Below are positions 8,211-14,695 of a DNA stretch of 17,010 nucleotides, piece by piece. Both the position numbers and the translations under genes were made by a program. Position 1 is the first letter of the stretch; every line of letters begins with the position of its first letter. The notes beneath the pieces were generated by a model that saw only the letters and a list, made by a program, of their open reading frames with translations, did no database searches and was not told where the DNA came from. Source of the DNA: DATMQA01 sp035566895 (GTDB lineage: Bacteria; Verrucomicrobiota; Verrucomicrobiia; Limisphaerales; UBA8199); assembly GCA_035566895.1 (NCBI GenBank), contig DATMQA010000079.1, positions 1 to 17,010 on the forward strand. Direction: 5' to 3'.

Positions 8211-8921
8211 TCAGAGCCGATGCTTCGCAACCGCCTCCAGGCGGCTGCGCACGTGCATCTTTCCGCAGATATTTTTGACGTACGTCCGCACCGTCTCGAC
8301 TCCGATGCCCAGCTTGTCACCGATTTCCTTGTAGATATATCCCGACGCCAGGAGGTCCAGCACCTCCCGTTCGCGAGGCGATAATTCCTCCAGCCGTGTG
8401 CCCGCAGGCTGGAACAGGTGAAAGTGCTGCACGACTTTGCGCGCAATCGGGCTCGACATCGCGGCGCCCCCCTTGGAAACGTCCAGGATCGCCTCCCGCA
8501 GCTTTGCCGGCGGACTCGATTTTACGAGGTAACCGTCAGCGCCTGCTTTCAACGCTCGAAAAATGCTTTCGCTATCCTCATATACGGTCAGCATGATGAT
8601 CTGCAGCGCAGGGACAGTTTGCTTCAGCTCCGCCACGCAATCGATGCCCGACATCCCCGGCAACCGTATATCCATTAGCACGACATCGGGCTTTTTCACC
8701 GGCACCATCCGGAGCGCATCTTCTCCCGATGGACACGCCCCCACACACCGTATCCCCAAGGCGGAATTGAGGATTTTCACGAGTTGCTCGCGCAAACCCC
8801 GGTCATCTTCCACCACGATCACGGACTTCACCGCGGCCGAGGCTAATCCAGCCCCTGGCCTGGCGCCAGCGGTAACCGCGCCCGGGACCAAGCCACCGGA
8901 ATTATCGAGTTTAGGGTTCAT
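8211..8921 (-). CDS. NarL/FixJ-type response regulator, convergent with the Y_Y_Y-type kinase
   Basis: From the ATG at 8921 the product is 236 residues. A Gly/Ala-rich extension (1-30) precedes the receiver, which has VVEDD (36-40), phosphoacceptor Asp84 in VVLMDIRLPGMSG, Thr112 in IIMLTV and Lys134. The LuxR-type DNA-binding domain (about 178-234) has LSPREREVL, YIYKEIGDKL and GVETVRTYVKNI. A GTG directly before the ATG, or a GTG near 8831 that would trim the extension, are alternative starts. Its stop lies only 38 bases from the stop of the sensor kinase on the other strand. The HisKA_3 kinase and NarL-type regulator classes match, so they are probably cognate despite being transcribed towards each other. 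Confidence 0.92.
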   Translation of the reverse strand: MNPKLDNSGGLVPGAVTAGARPGAGLASAAVKSVIVVEDDRGLREQLVKILNSALGIRCVGACPSGEDALRMVPVKKPDVVLMDIRLPGMSGIDCVAELKQTVPALQIIMLTVYEDSESIFRALKAGADGYLVKSSPPAKLREAILDVSKGGAAMSSPIARKVVQHFHLFQPAGTRLEELSPREREVLDLLASGYIYKEIGDKLGIGVETVRTYVKNICGKMHVRSRLEAVAKHRL

Positions 8922-9002
8922 CACCGTCCGTTCACAACTTGCGTCCGCACATGCCTGCTCTTCACATCGATACCAAACTACCTTTCTCCGCGGCCCACCG
9001 GC

Positions 9003-9021
9003 ATCCCCGAAAGCGGGGATG
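9003..9021. repeat. Repeated hairpin, copy 2
   Basis: This 19-base sequence is identical to 6352-6370. The flanking C extends the stem to 8 base pairs (CATCCCCG/CGGGGATG). It lies about 80 bases upstream of the NarL-type regulator start and 150 bases before the Fic gene, in a divergent promoter region. Confidence 0.6.
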
Positions 9022-9086
9022 TTGCTTTACCTGAAAACGTGTGGACGGCGAGTGCCGATATCGAGACGCGGCGGTGATTTGTTCGA

Positions 9087-9114
9087 TTGAGCCGGGCGCA
9101 ATTCACGCTATCAT
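9087..9114 (+). promoter_or_regulatory. Possible sigma-70 promoter for the Fic gene
   Basis: TTGAGC (9087-9092) and TATCAT (9109-9114) are separated by 16 bases and lie just upstream of the small ORF and the Fic start. Each box matches the consensus in four of six positions. Prediction by eye only. Confidence 0.4.
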
Positions 9115-9122
9115 CCGGGGCC

Positions 9123-9173
9123 ATGAGCACCAGGTCACCGGTGTATTTTGACATAGACCCGAAAGGATCATGA
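9123..9173 (+). CDS. 16-codon upstream ORF overlapping the Fic start (ATGA)
   Basis: The ATG at 9123 opens MSTRSPVYFDIDPKGS and stops with TGA at 9171-9173, overlapping the Fic ATG (9170-9172). The Fic gene has its own AAAGGA at 9162-9167, so coupling is not strictly required. It is far too short to be a FicA-type antitoxin. It may be a leader peptide or chance. Confidence 0.25.
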   Translation: MSTRSPVYFDIDPKGS

Positions 9174-10252
9174 AATTCGACCCCAAACAACCCTACAACG
9201 ACCTGCCCTTGCTGCCTCCAAGAATTGACCTGGAAACCAAAGCGGTGTTGAAACGGTGCGTGGCTGCCAATAAGGCGCTGGCCGAGCTCAAAGGGGCAGG
9301 CGACCTCATCCCCAATCAGGCGATGCTCATTAACGCGATTCCCCTCCAGGAAGCAAAACTCAGCTCCGAAATCGAAAACATTGTCACGACCCAGGACGCC
9401 CTCTTCCAGGCCGCGCTGGACGAGAGCCGCGCCACCGATCCCGCCACCAAGGAAGTCCTTCGTTATCGCACCGCCTTGCGCCGCGGTTTCGAGGCCGTGC
9501 GCGACCACCCTTTTCACATTGCTTTGCTCGAAGAGCTTTGCGGCACCCTGCGCAATGAGAAAGTCAGTTTCCGCACCGATGACCGGGTTTACATCGGCAA
9601 TCCCATTGCGCGCACCGTCACCTATACGCCACCGCTCGGGGCCAAAATCATGCGCGAAAAACTCCACAACCTGGAGGAATTCCTGCTCGCCGAGGACGAG
9701 CTCGACCCGCTGGTGCGGATGGCGGTGGCCCATTACCAGTTTGAGGCCATCCATCCCTTTTCGGACGGCAACGGCCGCACGGGCCGCATCCTGAACATTC
9801 TGTTCCTCATCCATGCCGGACTGCTGCGCATCCCGGTGCTTTATCTCAGCCGCCACCTCATTCAGCACAAAGCCGACTATTACCGGCTGTTGCGGGGTGT
9901 TACCGAGGACCGGGCGTGGGAGAAGTGGGTGCTCTTCATGCTTACTGCGGTCGAGGCGACCGCCACCTGGACCACCGGCCGCATACTGGCCATCCGTGAC
10001 CTGTTCGAACAGACCCTGGCCCGCTGCCGCGCCGGCCTGCCAGGCAAGGTTTATTCCAAAGAACTCGTCGAACTCATCTTCACCGAGCCTTACTGCAAAA
10101 TCCAGTTCCTCGTGCAGGCCGGCCTCGCCGAACGCAAAACCGCCTCCCAGTATCTCCAGGAGCTCGAAAAACTGGGAATCCTCAAAGCCGACAGGCAAGG
10201 CCGGGAGATCATCTACCAGCATCCGGCACTGCTTAAGGCCCTGACTGCCTGA
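9170..10252 (+). CDS. Fic-family AMP-transferase with built-in N-terminal inhibitory helix
   Basis: The 360-residue protein matches the layout of the soluble Fic enzymes typified by Shewanella SoFic: a Fic_N domain (about 5-95), the Fic core (about 110-265) and a C-terminal winged-helix segment (about 290-358). The active-site loop is HPFSDGNGRTGR (195-206), a perfect match to HPFx(D/E)GNGRxxR, with catalytic His195 and the anion-binding Asn201/Arg203. Fic enzymes move AMP from ATP onto Ser, Thr or Tyr hydroxyls of a target protein. The class II inhibitory motif (S/T)xxxE(G/N) is present as SSEIEN (65-70), with Glu69 expected to block productive ATP binding until released. The winged helix could bind DNA or the target. 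The ATG at 9170 has AAAGGA 2-3 bases upstream. The gene stands alone, with no separate antitoxin gene next to it. A large dyad follows the stop by 31 bases. Confidence 0.94.
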   Translation: MKFDPKQPYNDLPLLPPRIDLETKAVLKRCVAANKALAELKGAGDLIPNQAMLINAIPLQEAKLSSEIENIVTTQDALFQAALDESRATDPATKEVLRYRTALRRGFEAVRDHPFHIALLEELCGTLRNEKVSFRTDDRVYIGNPIARTVTYTPPLGAKIMREKLHNLEEFLLAEDELDPLVRMAVAHYQFEAIHPFSDGNGRTGRILNILFLIHAGLLRIPVLYLSRHLIQHKADYYRLLRGVTEDRAWEKWVLFMLTAVEATATWTTGRILAIRDLFEQTLARCRAGLPGKVYSKELVELIFTEPYCKIQFLVQAGLAERKTASQYLQELEKLGILKADRQGREIIYQHPALLKALTA

Positions 10253-10283
10253 CGTGGGCACGCCCTGGACCGGTTCCGATAAC

Positions 10284-10312
10284 ATGTCCAAAAACTCATC
10301 GTTTTTGGACAT
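10284..10312. other. Near-perfect 29-base dyad downstream of the Fic gene
   Basis: ATGTCCAAAAAC (10284-10295) and GTTTTTGGACAT (10301-10312) are perfect 12-base inverted repeats around TCATC. The stem is AT-rich in its middle and not followed by a T run, so it does not look like an intrinsic terminator. A weaker GTCCA/TGGAC dyad lies at 10325-10339, sharing the TGGAC half-site. It looks more like an operator or a repeated element than a terminator. The 10313-10483 remainder holds no convincing gene. Confidence 0.65.
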
Positions 10313-10483
10313 ATCGTATAAATGCGTCCATGCCCTGGACACATTGCAAACCTCCACCTGGGCCTGCCTCAGCTTGACGAAGCCCGGCTTGGGGTTAAAT
10401 ATTTTCGCATGAAACCCTTGGCCTGGTGGCGATCCTCCTGGCTTTGACTCGCTGCTGGTCCGCTTCCCGGCGAGTAAGCCCCG

Positions 10484-11674
10484 CTATGGCTGGTGCGCCA
10501 GCGCGGTGGCGGCGGCTTGCTGGAAGGCGCGGCGGATGTCGCTGGCGTCGCTATTGCCGGCGTCGGGGCGTTGAACCATGAGAACGTAAGCCACACCGCG
10601 GACCGGGTCGATCCAGGCTTGCGTACCCCAGGCCCCCCCGTGGCCGAACGTGCCGGGCGAAAGCATCGCAGCGACACCCTCATGAGGCGCGCGCAAGATG
10701 CAGGTCCCGATGCCCCAGCCGTAGTTGGTCCCGTGGCTGCCAAACTCGGCTGTCTGCAGGAAGCCGGTGGGAAGGTCGCTGGTCTGGACGGTGGTGAGCA
10801 ATTTCATGGCGGCCGGGCTGAGGAAACGTTTGCCGCCAAACGTGCCCCCACCGAGCAGCATCTGGCAGAAGCGGGCGTAGTCGGGGCCGGTGGAGAACAG
10901 GCCGCCGTTGCCGAAAGGCGGGTGGCCCCGCACTCCGAAATCCGCGCGGGGCGGGGCGGCTTCGAGAGCACCGGTGGTTTTGTTTTTTAAGTAGCCGACC
11001 GCAAGGCTGGCGGGCGACTTTTCGGCGGGATAAAAGGTGGTGTTCTTCATGCCCAACGGGTCGAGAACACGCTTTTGCACGAAGGCATCGAAGGACATGC
11101 CGCTGACAACTTCGACAACGCGCGCGGCAACGTTGATTCCGGATTGCGTGTATTTCCATTTGGCCCCGGGCTCATATTGCATGGGCGCAGCCAGATACAA
11201 CGGGATGAGATCGGCAAGCGTATGAGCGCCTCGCGCGGACGCGGAGTCGGCTTCACCGAGGCCGGAGGTGTGGGTGAGAGCCTGGGCGAGGCTGAGGTTG
11301 GCGGGCTTGCCGGAGGGAGTCCTCAAGCGGGCGAATTCCGGGATATAATCCGCAATGGGATTGGTCACATTCAGCTTCCCTTCATCCTGGAGTATTAGCA
11401 CGGAGACGGCCGTGACGGGTTTGGTCATTGAAGCGATCCAGAAAAGCGAATCGGGCTGCATCGGCTTTTTCGCGGCGATGTCGGCCAGCCCGGTGGCTTG
11501 CAGATGGAGGATTTTGGCCTTGGAAACGACCACTGTCACGGCGCCGGAGATTTGGCGGGCATCGACGGCCGCTTGCATCGCCGCGCCGACACGGGGGAGT
11601 TCTGGAGCAGCACCGGAGGCGGCGAAGGACACCAGCAATAAGAGGGGACTGAGTTTTATCAACATCGGAAGCAT
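10484..11674 (-). CDS. Secreted beta-lactamase-fold serine hydrolase (class C / family VIII esterase type)
   Basis: The 396-residue protein begins with a signal peptide (LIKLSPLLLLVSFAASGAA, cleavage near 22), so it is exported. The nucleophile motif is Ser82-Met-Thr-Lys85 (SxxK) in FWIASMTKPVTAV. The second motif is Tyr175 in WKYTQSGINV, where many relatives have YSN. The third motif is HGG (345-347) in FGHGGAWGTQAW, replacing the KTG of true beta-lactamases; this His/Trp-Gly-Gly form is usual in family VIII esterases and D-aminopeptidase or penicillin-binding relatives. An esterase or a cell-wall peptide hydrolase is therefore more likely than a resistance enzyme, though weak beta-lactamase activity cannot be excluded. 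The start could be the ATG at 11674 or the ATG three codons later at 11665; neither has a strong ribosome binding site. It stands alone on the minus strand, beyond the terminator of the surface-protein cluster. Confidence 0.92.
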   Translation of the reverse strand: MLPMLIKLSPLLLLVSFAASGAAPELPRVGAAMQAAVDARQISGAVTVVVSKAKILHLQATGLADIAAKKPMQPDSLFWIASMTKPVTAVSVLILQDEGKLNVTNPIADYIPEFARLRTPSGKPANLSLAQALTHTSGLGEADSASARGAHTLADLIPLYLAAPMQYEPGAKWKYTQSGINVAARVVEVVSGMSFDAFVQKRVLDPLGMKNTTFYPAEKSPASLAVGYLKNKTTGALEAAPPRADFGVRGHPPFGNGGLFSTGPDYARFCQMLLGGGTFGGKRFLSPAAMKLLTTVQTSDLPTGFLQTAEFGSHGTNYGWGIGTCILRAPHEGVAAMLSPGTFGHGGAWGTQAWIDPVRGVAYVLMVQRPDAGNSDASDIRRAFQQAAATALAHQP

Positions 11675-11704
11675 GTGCTAACGGATTACTTACCGTGAGT
11701 CACG

Positions 11705-11736
11705 AAAAAACCCCAACCGACGACGAGAAGTTGGGG
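11705..11736 (-). terminator. Intrinsic terminator of the surface-protein cluster
   Basis: Read on the minus strand, CCCCAAC (11736-11730) pairs with GTTGGGG (11717-11711) across a 12-base loop and is followed by six T residues (11710-11705). It lies 138 bases after the stop of the 684-residue protein and separates it from the serine hydrolase gene. Confidence 0.8.
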
Positions 11737-11874
11737 CGCATCCGGCACTCTCACCATAGCGCAGCCGTCACGTATTTGTCGCGACGCCTGTGCTACCGGC
11801 GAGCTAAGTCCGGCGATCAGCTCGTTTGGTATCTGACGACAAAACGGAACGGCAAAGCGGACGAAATCTTTCGC

Positions 11875-13929
11875 TCACTGCAACCGGACCGTGCGGTAAA
11901 ATCGCCGCGGGCTGCCTTGCAAGTTGAAGTCCGAGAATTGCACGCCGCCGCCGTAGCTTTGGTTGGTCGAAATGCTGGTCCAGGCAGCCGGGTTGGCGAG
12001 GTTGGTAGTCATGTCGAGCCGATAGAGGGCTTCGGCGGCTCCGGTAACGGTAAACTGAAATTGGCCATTGCCGTAGGAAGGGTTGCTCAGCCGGGTTGGG
12101 GTTTGGCCGTGAGGGTAGAGGACGAGGTTGATCGTCGGGCTGTTGTTGTTGATAAACACCTGCGGATTCGGAGGATTGTCATACCCACGGGGAGTGAGGT
12201 CGCCGGAGATGCCGATTTGCCAGACGCCGTTGAACACACCGATCTGCTGAGTGCTTGCGCTGTTGCCCCCGCAGGCGTTCCACAAGCCGTTGGTCTGGTT
12301 CGCATAGACCTGCGCGCTGACGGGGTTGCCGCTGTTATCGACGATGTTCACGGTGATGTGGCCGGTCACATTCGAAGCCACGAGGGTGACGTTGTTGAGG
12401 TCCACGCCATCGACGAGCGTAAAAGGAAAGTTGGGGGACACGACGTTGTGGTTGGCCGCGCTGTTGCATTCGACCTGAAGACTCCAATTGCCGGCGTAGA
12501 GGCCGATGTCAAAGGTGCCGTCGCTTTGGGTGGGCGGATAGTTGTTGTTGAACGACTGAGTGAAGTTGGTGAGCACTTGAAGGACGCTCAGATTGATGTT
12601 GCCCAGGGGCGTGCCGAAACCGTCTACGGCACGTCCGCGCACGTGGGCGGTCACATGTTGCACCAGGACGTTTTGCAGCACCGCCTGGTTGTTGGTCACG
12701 GATACGCTGGCCTGCTGACCCAGAAGGCCCAGGAGCGAAAGGGCATCACTGCCGGGTCCCACGTACCAGGTGCCGGGGAAGACTGCGACGGAGTAGTAGC
12801 CGTTGCTGATGCTCAAGCCGCGGGAGTCATAGGTAAAGCTGGAGTCTTGAGCGTCAAGGTCGAGGCCGGAAACCGGGTTGGTGTGATTATCCAATACCTG
12901 GCCATAAATGAGCGCGGTTGCCTTGGGAAAGGCCAGATTGATGTTCGAGAGGCTCCCGCCGTAGGTGTTGGTGGTTATCCCGTTGCCGACCTGAACGTAA
13001 CCAGCCTGTGTCAAACCCATGTCAGGATCGATTTTGATGTTCCACTCGTTAGTGACGACGCCCAACGTGTAGTTACCGTTGCTGTCGGTGAAAGCAATCG
13101 TCATGAACTTATTGGTGCCCTGGGCTTGAACCATGATCCCGGAGAGTCCTTTGCCACTGCCGGAGTCGCTGATTTGGCCCGCGAGCGTGCAAGTAGCCGG
13201 GGGATTGGTCAGATTGATGGTCGTCCAGGCATTGGACGCAACGGTCCCCCCGGCAGCGCTGGTATTTGCCAGGTAGCCGTTCTTGAGCGTGAATACCGTC
13301 CAGGTACCCGGGCCGCCGTGAACGCTGAAGTTTCCGCCGGCGTCGGACACGGCGCCGTAGCCGTTGTCACTGTTGTGAGCGATCAGGACCACGACGGTGT
13401 TGGCCAGGGGCGCGCCACTGGCGCTATACACGGTGCCGGTGACGCCTTGTGGCAAATTGTTCTGCAGAACGGTAAATGAGTTGGTGGCCAACCCGACGCC
13501 ATTCGTATCAACCAGACGAAAGAGATATGGGCCGGCGATCCGATCCAGCGTCGCGTTCAAGGCCGGGTAACTGAGGACGACATGGATCTGGCCATTGGCC
13601 AGCCCATCCTCGTCACCTGGCACATTATAATTCCGCTGTCCCCCGATGAGCGGGACGCTCCCGTCCATCACGCTGAAGCGCCGGGGCATCGGTTCCTGGC
13701 TGTCGATTGTCCCGTTCCCGTTCAAGTCAAGATACTTTTCGAGCACGACCTTCTGGCCGACGGCAAGGTTCGAAATAGTCAGGTTGATCGGGCCAACGTA
13801 GTCGTTGGAGATGATGGCGGGGTTGATGGTCAGGGTGGGGGTCTGGGCTCGCAGGGCCGCCGCGAAGCCGGTCAGGGCACAAAAGGCGAGCAACCACGCA
13901 GTCCTGGTGGATGAATAGGCGTTATTCAC
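11875..13929 (-). CDS. Secreted multidomain protein with carboxypeptidase-regulatory-like beta domains
   Basis: The 684-residue protein has a signal peptide (about 1-29, ending LRAQ before TPTL). An N-terminal beta domain carries DLNGNGTIDSQEP (68-80), a calcium-binding dockerin/EF-hand-like loop. About five beta-sandwich modules follow (about 162-240, 247-335, 340-425, 426-520, 521-605), each with the pattern GxVxDxxGxPLxxxxVxAxxxxxxxxxxTDxxGxFxxxxxxGxW of carboxypeptidase-regulatory-like (transthyretin-fold) domains. The C-terminal module (about 610-684) has ALYRLDMTTNL, AAW and ends RRFYRTVRLQ, like the tail of the giant repeat protein upstream. There is no catalytic domain, so a structural, adhesive or glycan-binding role at the surface is most likely. 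The start is a GTG (13927-13929); no ATG in frame fits. It lies 114 bases downstream of the zinc protease gene and ends at a clear terminator. Confidence 0.85.
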   Translation of the reverse strand: MNNAYSSTRTAWLLAFCALTGFAAALRAQTPTLTINPAIISNDYVGPINLTISNLAVGQKVVLEKYLDLNGNGTIDSQEPMPRRFSVMDGSVPLIGGQRNYNVPGDEDGLANGQIHVVLSYPALNATLDRIAGPYLFRLVDTNGVGLATNSFTVLQNNLPQGVTGTVYSASGAPLANTVVVLIAHNSDNGYGAVSDAGGNFSVHGGPGTWTVFTLKNGYLANTSAAGGTVASNAWTTINLTNPPATCTLAGQISDSGSGKGLSGIMVQAQGTNKFMTIAFTDSNGNYTLGVVTNEWNIKIDPDMGLTQAGYVQVGNGITTNTYGGSLSNINLAFPKATALIYGQVLDNHTNPVSGLDLDAQDSSFTYDSRGLSISNGYYSVAVFPGTWYVGPGSDALSLLGLLGQQASVSVTNNQAVLQNVLVQHVTAHVRGRAVDGFGTPLGNINLSVLQVLTNFTQSFNNNYPPTQSDGTFDIGLYAGNWSLQVECNSAANHNVVSPNFPFTLVDGVDLNNVTLVASNVTGHITVNIVDNSGNPVSAQVYANQTNGLWNACGGNSASTQQIGVFNGVWQIGISGDLTPRGYDNPPNPQVFINNNSPTINLVLYPHGQTPTRLSNPSYGNGQFQFTVTGAAEALYRLDMTTNLANPAAWTSISTNQSYGGGVQFSDFNLQGSPRRFYRTVRLQ

Positions 13930-14043
13930 AAGTTCGTTTTAAGATTTTGACAAATCGAGACCAGCACGCGTTGTGCCATCCTGCGGCGTCGTTGCAAACG
14001 CCGGCCAGAAGGGACAAAAAAAACGTCAAAAACGAGAATTCTG

Positions 14044-14601
14044 TCAGAACGGACGGGTGCTGCAGGCGATTACTCCGCCGTGGATGGCACGTTTTCGGTC
14101 GCGCCACCAATGCCATATGAGCCAGGCACAGGCGAGAATGATTCCGCTCCAGGCGACGAGTTTCACGCCCGAGGCAATCTGGACGTCTTGCTGCAAAACG
14201 CCCCAACGATTAAAGATGGTGTTCCAATCATGGTCGCCCCCGCCTACTAAAGGCAGCTCCAGGCGCCGCGCATCCGCCATGTAGCGGGCGACATTCAACC
14301 AATTCTCAAAGAACCACGTGACGGCAATCGCCACGCCAAAGGTTTGGCCCGCGCGCCAGCAACTCACCGCCAACGCGCAGGGAAAAACCAGTTGCCCCAG
14401 CGTGCCCCCATAAGGTTCCAACCGCGAACTGAACAGACCGACTATCGGATGGCCGGCCTCGTGAAAAAGCAGGTTCGCGTGGTCCAGGAGGAGGACGAAT
14501 CCCGGCTCACAAGAGAACAATAACAGCAGGAACAACCCCAGCCCAATGGCAAAACCGGCCAGCTTTGTGCCGGTTACAGGTTCCCATTCGCGTTCGAGCA
14601 T
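14044..14601 (-). CDS. Small integral-membrane zinc metalloprotease with HEAGH motif (M50-like, uncharacterised)
   Basis: The 185-residue protein is strongly hydrophobic, with likely membrane segments at 15-30, 33-55 (containing the motif), 66-95 and 148-165. HEAGH (47-51) is an HExxH zinc-binding and catalytic motif with Glu48 as the expected base. A later conserved-looking block, ENWLNVARYMADARRLELPL then GGGDHDWN (120-127), could supply the third zinc ligand through an Asp or His. It is not a standard site-2 protease, which has an NxxPxxxxDG motif and often a PDZ domain; neither is seen. From memory, related HExGH...HDW proteins occur widely and are usually labelled hypothetical. It lies between two genes for secreted surface proteins on the same strand (gaps of 94 and 114 bases), so it may process or release surface proteins, or a regulator of them. 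That link is inference. Confidence 0.7.
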   Translation of the reverse strand: MLEREWEPVTGTKLAGFAIGLGLFLLLLFSCEPGFVLLLDHANLLFHEAGHPIVGLFSSRLEPYGGTLGQLVFPCALAVSCWRAGQTFGVAIAVTWFFENWLNVARYMADARRLELPLVGGGDHDWNTIFNRWGVLQQDVQIASGVKLVAWSGIILACAWLIWHWWRDRKRAIHGGVIACSTRPF

Positions 14602-14695
14602 AGAGAGGCTTCAACAGCAAGAAATCGACCAAGCTGGACCGGGAGAGGGGAGGCAGGCTCCGCTCCAGGACTCCAACGCTCAGAAGCCGCAGATT

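Noticed and set aside
9129..9143. GGTCACC-centred dyad in the Fic leader
   Set aside because: Only the outer four base pairs match well; the match is weak and lies inside the small upstream ORF.
8978..10357. 459-residue open frame on the minus strand opposite the Fic gene
   Set aside because: The plus strand encodes a full Fic enzyme with intact motifs and a ribosome binding site; the antisense frame shows no recognisable domain.
10322..10447. 41-codon ATG frame between the Fic gene and the serine hydrolase
   Set aside because: No ribosome binding site, no recognisable motif, and the frame begins inside the weaker dyad; not enough to call a gene.
10484..11674. Antibiotic-resistance beta-lactamase
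   Set aside because: The KTG motif is replaced by HGG and the second motif is YTQ, as in esterase and peptidase relatives; resistance is not supported.
11695..13479. 594-residue open frame on the plus strand opposite the 684-residue protein
   Set aside because: It is the antisense of a protein with signal peptide and repeated beta modules, and it runs through the minus-strand terminator at 11705-11736.
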